Assembly (NCBI RefSeq): GCF_000967425.1
Contig: NZ_FO082820.1
Location: 1,860,001-1,924,000, forward strand
DNA: 64,000 bases
Reading direction: 5' to 3'
Origin: Pseudorhizobium banfieldiae
GTDB taxonomy: Bacteria; Pseudomonadota; Alphaproteobacteria; Rhizobiales; Rhizobiaceae
This document shows positions 17,688 to 29,442 of the stretch, piece after piece. A program made the position numbers and the translations under genes. Under the pieces are notes generated by a model. That model was not told the origin of the DNA. It saw only the letters and a program-made list of their open reading frames with translations, and did no database searches. Numbering within the stretch: the stretch's first letter is position 1; every line of letters starts with the position of its first letter.

Positions 17688-18845
17688 ATGACGCACCTGG
17701 AGGCATTCTTGGATCAGGCCCCTGTCCTCAAGCAAACCCCGCTGCATGCACTGCATCTTTCGCTTGGCGCCAAGATGGTACCGTTCGCCGGATACGACAT
17801 GCCGGTGCAATACCCCCTCGGCGTGATGAAGGAACACCTGCATACGCGCGCCGCGGCAGGTCTCTTCGACGTCTCCCACATGGGCCAGGTCGTGGTCAAA
17901 GCAATCTCCGGAAAGCTCGAGGACGCTGCACTGGCTCTCGAAAGGCTCGTTCCGGTCGACATTCTGGGACTGAAACCCGGACGCCAGCGCTATGGCTTCT
18001 TTACGGGCGACAACGGCGGCATCCTGGACGACCTGATGATTGCGAATCGCGCCGATCACCTCTTCGTCGTCGTCAACGCCGCCTGCAAGGATCAGGACGT
18101 CGCCCGCATGAAGGCCAACATGGCCGGCTGCGACGTAACGCTGCTCGGCGACCGGGCGCTGCTTGCTCTTCAGGGCCCGAAGGCGGAGGAGGTTTTTGCC
18201 AACCTGTGGCCCGGCGCAAGCGAAATGAAGTTCATGGACGTGCGCGACGCCTCCATCCTCGGCGCCGACTGTATCATCTCCCGCTCTGGCTATTCCGGCG
18301 AGGACGGCTTCGAGATCTCGGTTCCGGCGGACAAGGCAGAGGAGCTTGCAAAGGCGCTGTTGGCGCATCCGGAGTGCGAACCGATAGGTCTTGGCGCCCG
18401 CGACTCGCTACGGCTCGAAGCCGGGCTCTGCCTCTATGGCAACGACATCGACACTACCACCTCGCCGGTCGAGGCTTCGCTGGAATGGGCCATGCAGAAG
18501 GTGCGCCGCCCCGGCGGTGAGCGCGCTGGCGGCTATCCCGGTGCGAACCGCGTCGCGGAGGATTTCGCCACAGGCCCAGTTCGCCGCCGCGTCGGGCTCA
18601 AGCCAGAAGGTAAAGCCCCTGTGCGCGCCCACGCAGTGCTCTATGCCGAGGATTCACCTGAGTCGCCGATTGGCGAGGTCACCTCCGGAACATTCGGTCC
18701 CTCCGTCGAAGGACCCGTCGCAATGGGCTATGTTCCCGCCTCGCTTTCCGAACCCGGCTCCCGCGTCTTTGCCGAAGTGCGTGGCAAGTACCTGCCGCTG
18801 ACCGTCACCGCGCTTCCCTTCATCAAGCCGACCTATAAACGCTGA
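17688..18845 (+). CDS. gcvT: Glycine cleavage system T-protein (aminomethyltransferase)
   Basis: GcvT transfers the aminomethyl carbon from the lipoylated H-protein to tetrahydrofolate, releasing ammonia and forming 5,10-methylene-THF. 385 residues. Family blocks: [80 protein letters not shown], then the C-terminal barrel EGPVAMGYV. First gene of gcvTHP, under the tandem glycine riboswitch. The ribosome site is weak (TGAG about 11 bases upstream). Confidence 0.97.
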   Translation: MTHLEAFLDQAPVLKQTPLHALHLSLGAKMVPFAGYDMPVQYPLGVMKEHLHTRAAAGLFDVSHMGQVVVKAISGKLEDAALALERLVPVDILGLKPGRQRYGFFTGDNGGILDDLMIANRADHLFVVVNAACKDQDVARMKANMAGCDVTLLGDRALLALQGPKAEEVFANLWPGASEMKFMDVRDASILGADCIISRSGYSGEDGFEISVPADKAEELAKALLAHPECEPIGLGARDSLRLEAGLCLYGNDIDTTTSPVEASLEWAMQKVRRPGGERAGGYPGANRVAEDFATGPVRRRVGLKPEGKAPVRAHAVLYAEDSPESPIGEVTSGTFGPSVEGPVAMGYVPASLSEPGSRVFAEVRGKYLPLTVTALPFIKPTYKR

Positions 18846-18864
18846 AAAACCTCCGGAGAGAACC

Positions 18865-19223
18865 ATGCTGAAATTCACCCCCGAACATGAATGGCTGAAG
18901 CTCGAGGGCAATGTCGCCACCGTCGGCATCACCACCCATGCCGCGGAGCAACTGGGCGATCTCGTGTTCGTCGAACTGCCTGAAGTCGGCGCGGAACTGA
19001 CCAAGGACGGCAACGCCGCCACTGTCGAATCGGTCAAGGCTGCGTCTGACGTCTACGCTCCGCTCGATGGCGAAGTCACCGAGGTCAACCAGGCGATCGT
19101 CGACGATCCCTCCCTCGTCAATTCCGATCCGCAGGGTGCCGCCTGGTTCTTCAAGCTGAAGCTCAAGAACCCCTCCGATGCCGATGCTCTGCTTGACGAA
19201 TCCGCCTACAAGGATCTGATCGG

Positions 19224-19227
<4 letters not shown>
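18865..19227 (+). CDS. gcvH: Glycine cleavage system H-protein
   Basis: 120-residue lipoyl carrier that shuttles the aminomethyl group between the P, T and L proteins. The lipoylation site is the lysine in [18 protein letters not shown]. The N-terminus [21 protein letters not shown] and the middle [17 protein letters not shown] are standard. It starts 19 bases after gcvT with a GGAGA site, and its stop overlaps the gcvP start by four bases. Confidence 0.98.
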
Positions 19228-22088
<2,861 letters not shown>

Positions 22089-22107
22089 GACATCCTGATG
22101 TAGAATC

Positions 22108-22137
22108 GCCGGCCCTGCCTGGGGCCGGCACCCTTCT
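22108..22137 (+). terminator. Hairpin after gcvP
   Basis: A strong GC stem (GCCGGCCC paired with GGGCCGGC around a short loop) lies about 20 bases after the gcvP stop. The T run after it is poor (CACCCTTCTT), so it may be a transcription pause, a weak terminator or an mRNA-stabilising hairpin. Confidence 0.5.
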
Positions 22138-22323
22138 TGAAAAGCAGCTTCTGTATTTATTTCGTTCCAGCCCTTGTTTGGGCTCATTAAAGCGTTATGT
22201 TTACATCATCGAACTTTGCTAGCGACTTTTGTCCTCAGCCACGGCTGTTTCAGATTTCCTCTCAACGTCGATTTTAGATCGGTCAAATACGACCGGGCCC
22301 ACCAACGATTGAAGGAAATCGTC

Positions 22324-22533
22324 ATGAATACAGGTACCGTCAAGTGGTTCAACAGCACCAAGGGCTTTGGCTTCATCCAGCCCGATAATGGCAGCCAGGA
22401 CGTTTTCGTCCATGTCTCCGCCGTTGAGCGCGCCGGCATGCGTGGCCTGACCGAGGGTCAGAAGATTAGCTACGACATTGTCCAGGACAAGCGTTCGGGC
22501 AAGAGTTCTGCAGACAACCTGCAGGCCGCCTAA
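22324..22533 (+). CDS. cspA: Cold-shock domain protein (CspA family)
   Basis: 69-residue single cold-shock domain that binds single-stranded RNA/DNA as a chaperone. RNP1-like KGFGFIQPD and RNP2-like VFVHVSAVE are present, and the N-terminus is [14 protein letters not shown]. The ATG at 22324 has GGAAA upstream; the open frame extends further back but lacks family similarity. The 235 bases before it (22089-22323) have no gene and probably hold a promoter and a long structured leader, as usual for csp mRNAs. A close paralog lies at 29528-29737. Confidence 0.95.
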   Translation: MNTGTVKWFNSTKGFGFIQPDNGSQDVFVHVSAVERAGMRGLTEGQKISYDIVQDKRSGKSSADNLQAA

Positions 22534-22592
22534 GGAATTTCATTGTCCCGCGTGACCACGGATGTACTGGCACGCTTGAGGCGATGATGTGG

Positions 22593-22624
22593 AAGGTCGG
22601 GAGCAGTCCCGGCCTTTTGTTTTT
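22593..22624 (+). terminator. Rho-independent terminator after cspA
   Basis: AAGGTCGGGA and TCCCGGCCTT pair around loop GCAG (22593-22616), followed by TTGTTTTT. One G-T pair lies in the stem. It sits 60 bases after the cspA stop. Confidence 0.85.
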
Positions 22625-22783
22625 CCCCTTGGGTGGATCGTCACATGCTTTGTGTTCGAGGGCATGTGATTGAACGACCATGGAGCAGAACGACCTGTTG
22701 CCCCATGGGATCGAGTATAGAGGGCGAGCCGGGTCAAGTTTCGGCTCAGGAAATGACGGCCATTGGCCGGAAAGGAGTTATTT

Positions 22784-23026
22784 TTGCAGGTACTCGTCAG
22801 AGACAACAACGTCGATCAGGCCCTTCGGGTCCTGAAGAAGAAGATGCAGCGGGAAGGTCTCTTCCGCGAGATGCGGGCGCGCAGCGCCTATGAAAAGCCA
22901 TCTGAGAAGCGGGCACGTGAGAAGGCGGAGGGAGTGCGGAGGGCACGTAAGCTCGCGCGCAAGAAAGCCCAACGTGAGGGATTGCTTCCGGCACCCAAGA
23001 AAAAGGTCGTCGGTCGAGGCCGCTAG
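22784..23026 (+). CDS. rpsU: 30S ribosomal protein S21
   Basis: 80-residue S21 of the small ribosomal subunit, involved in initiation on some mRNAs. Start [25 protein letters not shown] is the typical alphaproteobacterial N-terminus. The C-terminal half is highly basic ([25 protein letters not shown]). I set the start at the TTG at 22784, with AAAGGAG six bases upstream. A second TTG at 22763 would add MAGKELF, which is actually the ribosome site read as protein. Probably the first gene of a small transcription unit with the next one or two small genes. Confidence 0.93.
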   Translation: MQVLVRDNNVDQALRVLKKKMQREGLFREMRARSAYEKPSEKRAREKAEGVRRARKLARKKAQREGLLPAPKKKVVGRGR

Positions 23027-23086
23027 CGACAAGAACGGCGCGGTCCAGGTGACCGCGTCCGCCCGCGGCAGATATAGGAGCATACC

Positions 23087-23293
23087 ATGACAGCCACCAC
23101 AGAAGAGTTCTTCAAACCCGCCAAGCTTTCGGCGCAGGCGAAGGCCGAACAAACCAATTCCGTCGTGCGCGATATTCTCGCTGCGGAAACTGCTGCGAGA
23201 GAAAGTAAAACAGAGAAACTGAAGGCGTTGCGACTGGCGCAGGCTCAGCCGGAACCCGCACCCAAGAAACGCGGTCGCAAAACACCTGCGTGA
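23087..23293 (+). CDS. Small conserved-type hypothetical protein downstream of rpsU
   Basis: 68-residue, lysine- and alanine-rich protein (AKLSAQAKAEQTNSVVRDILAAETAARESKTEKLKALRLAQAQ, then a basic KKRGRK tail). A good ribosome site, AGGAG, lies eight bases before the ATG. It is predicted mostly helical, with no cysteines and no membrane segment. The composition resembles the small basic proteins that accompany csp and rpsU genes in Rhizobiaceae. The function is unknown; nucleic acid binding through the basic tail is only a guess. Confidence 0.7.
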   Translation: MTATTEEFFKPAKLSAQAKAEQTNSVVRDILAAETAARESKTEKLKALRLAQAQPEPAPKKRGRKTPA

Positions 23294-23401
23294 GTTCTCC
23301 CCGCACGCCCACAGACCGACGCAATAATCTTCCGGAGCTATCCAAGCCTTGACAGCGCTTATGGGAAGCTTCATGGCTCACCTCGCAAGAAGAGGATGAC
23401 C

Positions 23402-23539
23402 ATGACGGAAGATCATCGCAGCCAAGGGCTTTGGGAGAAGGCCTTCAACGTTGACTCGCAGTCCGGGACGGGCCGCTTTGTGGCTCTTGTCCTCGCATTC
23501 GTCGTCATTGGTGGCGCACTCTCCTGGTTTGTCGGCTGA
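23402..23539 (+). CDS. Small single-pass membrane protein (45 residues)
   Basis: Short gene with a good ribosome site (AGAGG six bases before ATG). It encodes a charged N-terminus (MTEDHRSQGLWEKAFNVDSQ) and one hydrophobic helix (FVALVLAFVVIGGALSWFVG) ending the protein, so the N-terminus is probably cytoplasmic. It reads like a small bacterial membrane microprotein. No family is recognised. It is separated from the upstream 68-residue gene by 108 bases. Confidence 0.6.
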   Translation: MTEDHRSQGLWEKAFNVDSQSGTGRFVALVLAFVVIGGALSWFVG

Positions 23540-23762
23540 CCCACCGGTTCCCTGGCCGGTTCAGGGAAGCTATCGGCGGACTGCCGCCATCAGCCGCATC
23601 CCAGAGTAACCGGCCTCCCCACACCTAAGCGCTGGCGGATGCTGCTATATTAGCAAGCTCTGCACAAGCTTTCTAAGCCATACCTACGCTCAAGTAGTTA
23701 CTTCCTGTTGGCGATAGAACCTGCCGGCACTTGCCGGAGGTTGACGGTATGGATTGCGACGC

Positions 23763-24023
23763 ATGCTGCAGCAGAACGGAACCCCCTCACCCGTCCCACT
23801 CGCGCCTGATGACCTGGAGCTTCTGCAACGATTCCTCGAGGCTTGGTGCGAGGAGAACGGTGTTGATTCGGCAGCCGACTCGGCTGCCGATGTCGCGGCG
23901 GCCTTGATCGATTGGTATCTGTTCAAGGTAGATGACCGGAGCCAGTTGAAGCTGGCATTGGATGAAAGCCTGACTGCGACACCGCGACTGCAGCGGCTGG
24001 TGGGCAAGCTTGACGAGGTCTAG
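23763..24023 (+). CDS. Small acidic hypothetical protein
   Basis: About 86 residues from the ATG at 23763; a TTG at 23754 is also in frame. The sequence is acidic and predicted helical: LAPDDLELLQRFLEAWCEENGVD, then an imperfect SAADSAADVAAAL repeat, then DWYLFKVDDRSQLKLALDESL. A GGAGG site at 23736-23740 is rather far from either start. It fits better an out-of-frame ATG at 23749, whose product of about 56 residues does not look protein-like. Function unknown. It is not clearly in an operon. Confidence 0.5.
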   Translation: MLQQNGTPSPVPLAPDDLELLQRFLEAWCEENGVDSAADSAADVAAALIDWYLFKVDDRSQLKLALDESLTATPRLQRLVGKLDEV

Positions 24024-24152
24024 GTGCCGAGCGGCAAACAGGATTCCACAGTTTGTCGCACACCGGCCCACTCGTCCGGATCCTCAGCCGTGCTGTGAGC
24101 CAGACGCTCCCCTCTCTTCCCCTCGGGACGGCTCTCGCTTAGGGTTCGCCCC

Positions 24153-24833
24153 ATGTCGCGTCTTAACCTCCCCACAAAATATGCTTCGGCCGTGGCCGCC
24201 ATGCTGGCCATTGGCATCAACCCGAACGCAGCTGTTGCGCAATTTCTTCCAGCCCAATCATCGTCAGCCTTCCCCGCTGCCCCCCTTCCTCCCGCCGAAC
24301 CCTGGCAGCCAGTGGAGCAGGTAAAGACTTATGCGATCCGGGGCGCGACCGGCATCGATCTCTACCGTTCTATTGGAGAACGTGGACCGGCCGCCGGCGT
24401 ACCGGCCATCGCCCATACAAGCTTCAAGCTCACCTGGACCCGCGACTATCGTCCGCAGCCCGATCGCTCCTGCGTGCTGGCGGTGGCGAAGCCGAAGCTG
24501 ATCATTACCTATACGCTGCCCGAGGCGCCTCCCGGCCTGCCGCTGCTGGTAGCACAGAAATGGCAGCGTTTCGTTTCGGGTGTGGAGACACATGAACGGG
24601 TGCATGGTGAGCAGATCGTAGACATGGTTCGCGGCATCGAGGCCTTCAGCCGCGGCCTGACGGCGGCCGACGATCCGAAATGCCAGAAGGTGGGTCAAAA
24701 ACTGCAGGCGCGGCTGAAGGAGTTCTCCGACGAGCGGGTGCGCCAGTCGCGGCAGTTCGACGAGGTCGAGCTGGCGGAAGGCGGGGCCGTCCACCAGTTG
24801 ATCCTCAGTCTGGTGAATTCGCCGGACCGCTGA
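24153..24833 (+). CDS. Secreted DUF922 domain protein, second copy
   Basis: 226 residues. N-terminal signal-like stretch (YASAVAAMLAIGINPNAAVA), a proline-rich linker (PAAPLPPAEPWQP), then the DUF922 domain: TYAIRGATGIDLYRSIGERGP, CVLAVAKPKLIITYTLP, and the motif VETHERVHGEQIV with the pattern HExxH. The predicted metal site matches HEERH in the protein at 7179-7799, so the two are distant paralogs with different linkers. Predicted periplasmic; catalytic activity is untested in this family as far as I know. Confidence 0.78.
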   Translation: MSRLNLPTKYASAVAAMLAIGINPNAAVAQFLPAQSSSAFPAAPLPPAEPWQPVEQVKTYAIRGATGIDLYRSIGERGPAAGVPAIAHTSFKLTWTRDYRPQPDRSCVLAVAKPKLIITYTLPEAPPGLPLLVAQKWQRFVSGVETHERVHGEQIVDMVRGIEAFSRGLTAADDPKCQKVGQKLQARLKEFSDERVRQSRQFDEVELAEGGAVHQLILSLVNSPDR

Positions 24834-24845
24834 CATAGAAAAACC

Positions 24846-24870
24846 CCCGCGGCTGGCGCCACGGGGGTGA
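24846..24870. terminator. Bidirectional terminator between convergent genes
   Basis: ACCCCCG paired with CGGGGGT around a 12-base loop. It is preceded by AAAA, which gives a T run on the minus strand. It serves the DUF922 gene on the plus strand and the PRC-barrel gene on the minus strand. Confidence 0.7.
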
Positions 24871-24886
24871 AATAAGGATACAGCTT

Positions 24887-25684
24887 TTACTGCTGGGGCT
24901 GGGTTTCGCTGCGTACGCCTTCAAATGCGGGCGCGTCTTCCAGTTGCTGACGGGTAACGTTCAGCACGATCCGTTCGGGCAGGCCGTCCGGGCCGATCAT
25001 GATCGCGCCATCGTTGCCGGCATTGTTTGCGGCCATCTGGTCATCGCCGGTAGCAGGCATGCCCGTGCCGGTCGTGCCCGCACCCGGGGCGGCAGCGCCG
25101 TCGGTCATGGCCGTGTCGGTGCCCGTTGCAGCCGTACCCGCTCCGCCGGCCGGCGGCATGGTGGTGTTGTCGGTGTTGGTCGAAGCCGTCGTCTCACCCG
25201 AGACATCGCCCGGCGCAGCGTCAGGATTGGCGCGGGATGCCTGGTTGGCTTCGGCCTGAGTGGCGCCCGGACCAAGCTCAAGAGCGCCCATGTCGACGGC
25301 GACGTTCTTCTCGCCGATACCAAGGAAACCACCGACACCGATGATCACGGCATTGACCGACCCATCCTGGCTGACGAGTACGTCATTGATCTCACCGATG
25401 CTCTCGCCGTCCGAACCATAGACAGCCTTACCCTGGAAATCGCTGACGCGCCATGCGCCAGTCTCCGGAACGGTAACAAATGGGCCCTCAGTCGTAGCGC
25501 TGGCGTCTGCAGACTGATCCATCGGCACTGGGTTGGTCGCGCCCGGGGTCGTCTGGGCATCCTGATCGGCTGCAGCACCAGGATTGGTGATCGTCGTGCC
25601 GGATTCGCCGGTCGCGCTCTGTGCCATTGCCGCCATCGGGAAGGCAGCCGAGAGAAGAAGAACCGGAAGTAGACGCTTAGCCAT
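24887..25684 (-). CDS. Exported PRC-barrel domain protein
   Basis: 265 residues. Signal peptide MAKRLLPVLLLSAAFPMAAMAQ, then a low-complexity Thr/Ala/Gly stretch. A PRC-barrel domain follows near residues 75-135 (WRVSDFQGKAVYGSDGESIGEINDVLVSQDGSVNAVIIGVGGFLGIGEKNVAVDM). A long disordered Ala/Gly/Thr/Asn region and a short conserved end (RIVLNVTRQQLEDAPAF) complete it. Exported PRC-barrel proteins are common in Rhizobiales and associated with stress or the envelope; the exact role is unknown. The low-complexity spacer is the unusual part. Confidence 0.85.
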   Translation of the reverse strand: MAKRLLPVLLLSAAFPMAAMAQSATGESGTTITNPGAAADQDAQTTPGATNPVPMDQSADASATTEGPFVTVPETGAWRVSDFQGKAVYGSDGESIGEINDVLVSQDGSVNAVIIGVGGFLGIGEKNVAVDMGALELGPGATQAEANQASRANPDAAPGDVSGETTASTNTDNTTMPPAGGAGTAATGTDTAMTDGAAAPGAGTTGTGMPATGDDQMAANNAGNDGAIMIGPDGLPERIVLNVTRQQLEDAPAFEGVRSETQPQQ

Positions 25685-25797
25685 TTTGAGAGCTCCTTGT
25701 GGTTGGTCATGTCGTTTGCAGGGGACAAGGACCTAACCCGAGAGCCACGGCATGGTTCCGCGATCGGTTTCGATAAACTAGATGTGATGTTGCTTCA

Positions 25798-26811
25798 TCA
25801 GCCGGCCTGGCGCGGGGTGCCTCCTTCGAAATCCACCACCGCAAAGGCGGCCGCAATCACCTCCGGCCCGGCGCCAGGGCGGGTGGATTCCGTGGAGAGC
25901 AACTGGCGGTAGCGGCGAGCGCCGGCGTAACCCTGAAAAAGCCCAACCATGTGGCGCGTGACGTGGTTGAGGCGCCCGCCGGCCCCCATCACTCGGTCCG
26001 CGTAAGCCATCATCGCGTCGCGCAGCGCCGTCCAATCCGGCTCATGGTGCGGTTCAGCGAAGATTATCTCGTCCACCTCGGCCAGAAGCCCGGCGTTCTG
26101 ATAGGCCGCGCGCCCGAGCATTACCCCGTCCATGACTTCTAGATGTCGGCCCGCCTGATCAAGGTCGGTGATGCCGCCATTGATGCCGAGGAAGACATCC
26201 CGGTTCTCCCGCTTCATCTGGTGGACGATCTCGTAGTCGAGCGGCGGTATCTCGCGGTTCTCCTTCGGCGACAGCCCCTGCAGCCACGCCTTGCGGGCAT
26301 GGATCCAGATCGCATCGGCCCCGGTGCCGATCATCCTCGCCAGGAAATCCGGCAGCACAGTCGACGGCTCCTGCTCGTCCACCCCGATCCGGCACTTCAC
26401 CGTCACCGGCACCGTCGCCACGCGTTTCATCGCGGTTACGCAGTCGGCCACCAGCTCCGGTGTCTTCATCAGGCAGGCGCCGAACGTGCCGGACTGCACG
26501 CGGTCCGAAGGGCAGCCGACGTTCAGGTTGATCTCGTCATAGCCGTAGTCATTGGCGATCCTCACCGCCTCCGCAAGCTTGGCCGGGTCCGATCCGCCGA
26601 GCTGCAGCGCCACCGGATGCTCCTCCGGCGAATAGGAGAGAAGCCTCTCCCGCGGTCCATGAATGATCGCATCAGCGACGATCATCTCGGTATAGAAAAG
26701 CGCATGCGCCGTCAGCTGCCGGTGGAAATAGCGGCAGTGCCTGTCGGTCCAGTCGATCATCGGGGCGACCGCGAAGATCTTGCGGCCCGTCTTTAACGCC
26801 TCGCCATACAT
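25798..26811 (-). CDS. dusA: tRNA-dihydrouridine synthase A
   Basis: Flavoenzyme that reduces uridine 20/20a in the tRNA D-loop. 337 residues from the ATG at 26811 (AAAGGA upstream). TIM-barrel landmarks: FAVAPMIDWTDRHCRYFHR, LFYTEMIVADAIIHG, LQLGGSDPAKLA, the catalytic cysteine in NVGCPSDRVQSG, VTVKCRIGVDE, IWIHARKAWLQGLSPKENR (DusA subgroup signature) and GINGGI. The open frame continues upstream to 26949, but without family similarity. Divergent from the gamma-carbonic anhydrase gene, with 140 bases between. Confidence 0.97.
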   Translation of the reverse strand: MYGEALKTGRKIFAVAPMIDWTDRHCRYFHRQLTAHALFYTEMIVADAIIHGPRERLLSYSPEEHPVALQLGGSDPAKLAEAVRIANDYGYDEINLNVGCPSDRVQSGTFGACLMKTPELVADCVTAMKRVATVPVTVKCRIGVDEQEPSTVLPDFLARMIGTGADAIWIHARKAWLQGLSPKENREIPPLDYEIVHQMKRENRDVFLGINGGITDLDQAGRHLEVMDGVMLGRAAYQNAGLLAEVDEIIFAEPHHEPDWTALRDAMMAYADRVMGAGGRLNHVTRHMVGLFQGYAGARRYRQLLSTESTRPGAGPEVIAAAFAVVDFEGGTPRQAG

Positions 26812-26951
26812 GGCAATCCTTTCATCGCCGCCGCTCATACATGAAGCGCGACACCTTCGCCAGTTTTGCTCGTCCTCGTCTGCCGCTAGGATGGTATGGA
26901 ATCGCGCCCGGCATAGCACCAGGGCGCCGCCACGTCCGGGAGGAGACAATC

Positions 26952-27479
26952 ATGCCGCTTTACGCCTTGGGAGACATTCAGCCGAAGACCCCTTCCCCCG
27001 ACCGCTACTGGGTCGCGCCGACGGCGACCGTCATTGGCGACGTACATATCGGCGAAGACGTCGGCATCTGGTTTGGCGCCGTGCTGCGTGGTGACAACGA
27101 GCCGATCATTCTCGGCGCGGCGACAAATATCCAGGAAGGGGTGATGATCCACAACGATGTTGGCTTCCCCGTGACCATCGGCGACAGCTGCACGATCGGC
27201 CATCACGCCATCATCCACGGCTGCACGATCGGCGAGAACTCGCTCGTCGGGATGGGCGCGACCGTTCTCAACGGCGCGAAGATCGGCAACAACTGCCTAG
27301 TCGGCGCCAATGCGCTGGTCACCGAGGGCAAGGAATTCCCGGACAACTCGCTGATCGTCGGATCGCCCGCGAAGGCGATCCGCACGCTTGACGAGACGGC
27401 GGTGGCGGCGCTGCGGAAATCGGCCGCCCACTATGTCGAGCGCTCGAAGCTCTACGCCCGTGACCTGCGGGCGCTTTGA
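26952..27479 (+). CDS. Gamma-carbonic anhydrase family protein
   Basis: 175-residue left-handed beta-helix of hexapeptide repeats (VAPTATVIGDVHIGEDVGIWFGAVLRGD, then ATNIQEGVMIHNDVG, TIGHHAIIHGCTIGENSLVGMGATVLNG). The three metal-ligand histidines are at IHNDVG and GHHAIIHG. The C-terminal helix VAALRKSAAHYVERSKLY is typical of YrdA/PaaY/gamma-CA-like proteins. Whether it is an active carbonic anhydrase is unknown. GGAGGAG precedes the ATG at 26952 by about six bases. Confidence 0.93.
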   Translation: MPLYALGDIQPKTPSPDRYWVAPTATVIGDVHIGEDVGIWFGAVLRGDNEPIILGAATNIQEGVMIHNDVGFPVTIGDSCTIGHHAIIHGCTIGENSLVGMGATVLNGAKIGNNCLVGANALVTEGKEFPDNSLIVGSPAKAIRTLDETAVAALRKSAAHYVERSKLYARDLRAL

Positions 27480-27518
27480 CCCCGTCCGTCGCCGTAACGC
27501 GCACGGGAGCCGGTAACG

Positions 27519-27806
27519 CTACTTGATCTTCAGGAGATGCATCTTGCCTGCCATGGTGATGGCATGCGGCGATTCCTCTGGAGCAACCCCATCGTTCAAG
27601 GGCTTCACCAGTCCGTGCTCGCGCAGTTCCTTCAGCGTCGCCGTCGTCAGGAACTTGATCTTCTGCGGCCGCTCTTTGAAGCGGTCGTTCCTGGCATATG
27701 TTACCTGCGCATCGAGATGCGTCCACTTCTTGCCTTCCTGCGGATGGACGTCACCGTCCTTGGCAAGCTTCAGTCCCCGAACCTGGGTCGGCGTCAGTTC
27801 GATCAT
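27519..27806 (-). CDS. Hypothetical protein of 95 residues
   Basis: Soluble basic protein, no family recognised. IELTPTQVRGLKLAKDGDVHP at the start, a lysine-rich middle (FKERPQKIKFLTTATLKELREHGLVKP) and an end resembling MAGKMHLLKIK. The middle could be a small helix-turn-helix-like segment; that is not demonstrated. It converges on the gamma-carbonic anhydrase gene and is upstream in orientation of the desaturase gap. Base composition is like the neighbours. Confidence 0.65.
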   Translation of the reverse strand: MIELTPTQVRGLKLAKDGDVHPQEGKKWTHLDAQVTYARNDRFKERPQKIKFLTTATLKELREHGLVKPLNDGVAPEESPHAITMAGKMHLLKIK

Positions 27807-27873
27807 CTTTTCGTCTTTCGTAGATCCTATTGGAATATGATAGCACCGGTCATGGCTGACCCGGGGCTGTGAG

Positions 27874-28899
27874 TTATTGAGCGGCGGCTCGGAACGAGAC
27901 CAGCTTTTCGCGCTCCTCGTCCCAGAGCACCAGCTTTACGCACCGCAGGCTGTCCAAGATCGTGATACGGCCAATGCCTGCCAACTCCGGATGGTCGCGA
28001 AGGACTTCCGGGAGCCGGTAGAAGGGAATGCGGCTCGCCAGGTGATGCACATGGTGGATGCCGATATAGCCGGTCAGCCACTGCAGGACCGGCGGCAGGT
28101 CATAGTGCGACGCGCCGTGCAGGGCAGCCCGAGGAAACTCCCAGTCCTCGCCCGGCGACCAGTGCGTTTCTTCAAACTGGTGCTGCACGTAAAAGAGCCA
28201 GATGCCCGCAGCACCGGCAAGCAGAACGATCGGCAAGTGGATCAGCAGAAACGGTGCGACACCGACGGTGCCGATGATGGCGACGGCAAGGGCGAGAATC
28301 GCCGCATTCGTCCCCATCGCGGAGATCCACGGTGCAGCACCCGATCTCATCATCCCGAACGGCAGCCGTTGCTTGAGCAGGAAGAGATAGGCCGGGCCGA
28401 TGCCGAACATCACGAGCGGATGCCGATAGAGCCGGTAGCCCAGCCGCCCCCACTGGGAAAGCGCACGATATTCCGCGACCGTCAGGGTCGTGATGTCACC
28501 CACGCCCCGTTCGTCCAGATTGCCCGCGGAGGCATGATGGGCAGCATGAGCGCGCTTCCAGTAGTCGTAAGGCGTCAGCGTCAGAACCCCGAGCAGTCGA
28601 CCGGTCCAGTCGTCGAGCTTGCGGCGGGCGAAGAACGATCCGTGACCGCAGTCGTGCTGGATCATGAACAGTCTGAGCAGGAAAGCGCTGGCGGGCAGGA
28701 TGGCGATCAGCCCCGGCCAAAATTCGCTCAACAGCGAATAGCAGGCGATAGCCCAAAACAGCGCGAATGGCACCAGCGTAACGAGCAACTCGAACGCGCT
28801 CCTGCGGATACGGGGCTGGCGGTATTTTGCCAGCGTCTTCAGCCACGCGCGTGAATCATCTTCGACATCTAGAGCGGGCGGATAGACATGTGCGTTCAT
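27874..28899 (-). CDS. Membrane fatty acid desaturase
   Basis: 341-residue membrane di-iron desaturase/hydroxylase. Three histidine boxes: HDCGH in FMIQHDCGHGSFF, HAAHH in WKRAHAAHHASAGNLD, and HHVHH in GIHHVHHLASRIPFY. Four or more transmembrane helices surround them. The pattern resembles the acyl-lipid omega-6/omega-3-type desaturase family; position specificity cannot be told from sequence. It could adjust membrane fluidity, which would fit the nearby cold-shock gene, but there is no shared operon. Confidence 0.92.
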   Translation of the reverse strand: MNAHVYPPALDVEDDSRAWLKTLAKYRQPRIRRSAFELLVTLVPFALFWAIACYSLLSEFWPGLIAILPASAFLLRLFMIQHDCGHGSFFARRKLDDWTGRLLGVLTLTPYDYWKRAHAAHHASAGNLDERGVGDITTLTVAEYRALSQWGRLGYRLYRHPLVMFGIGPAYLFLLKQRLPFGMMRSGAAPWISAMGTNAAILALAVAIIGTVGVAPFLLIHLPIVLLAGAAGIWLFYVQHQFEETHWSPGEDWEFPRAALHGASHYDLPPVLQWLTGYIGIHHVHHLASRIPFYRLPEVLRDHPELAGIGRITILDSLRCVKLVLWDEEREKLVSFRAAAQ

Positions 28900-28977
28900 T
28901 GTGTGGGTCCGTGTTGCTCGCCCTGCAGTCCTCCGCGGGCGGTAGCTGCATCATGGTCGACGCAGCTAGTTAGTGGA

Positions 28978-29358
28978 TCAGGCCTGACGAGCCTTGCGGG
29001 CCGCATAGCGCCGGTCGCGCTCTGCCTTGCGCGCTGCCTCGTCCGCAATCACGCGGGAGACACGATCGGCCATCTCGGCCTGACGGGCTTCCGCTTCGGC
29101 TCGTTCCTCTGCTTCGGCCGCGGCTGCCAGTGCTGCCGCCTCGGCCAGTTCCCGCTCGCGTTCGGCAGCCTTCAGCGCCTCCCGCTCGGCGCGCCGCGCT
29201 TCACGGGCCAGGCTTACTGCCTCGCGGGCAGCGAGCTTTTCCTGCATTTCAGGGTCGGTCGGCTTCGGCGCAGAAGCGAACTTCGCCAGAAGCTGGCGTT
29301 TTGCATCTGCCGCGGCAGTACGCCGTTCCGCGAAACCGTTGTCGTTCGGGTGTCTCAA
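28978..29358 (-). CDS. DUF6481-type alanine/glutamate-rich helical protein
   Basis: 126 residues from a TTG at 29358, with GAGGA seven bases upstream. Starts RHPNDNGFAERRTAAADAKRQLLAKF, the motif of DUF6481 proteins of Rhizobiaceae, followed by one long charged helix of Ala/Glu/Arg (AREAVSLAREARRAERE onward) and a basic end. Predicted single coiled-coil rod. It lies in the same direction downstream of a cold-shock gene, separated by a terminator. Function unknown. Confidence 0.75.
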   Translation of the reverse strand: MRHPNDNGFAERRTAAADAKRQLLAKFASAPKPTDPEMQEKLAAREAVSLAREARRAEREALKAAERERELAEAAALAAAAEAEERAEAEARQAEMADRVSRVIADEAARKAERDRRYAARKARQA

Positions 29359-29442
29359 TCGTCAGTCCTCTTCATTGTAGTCGTTGTGTCACGGGTCCAA
29401 CCCGCCGGTTCCAGGATGTGCAGAAACGCCTGCGCCCGCAAC

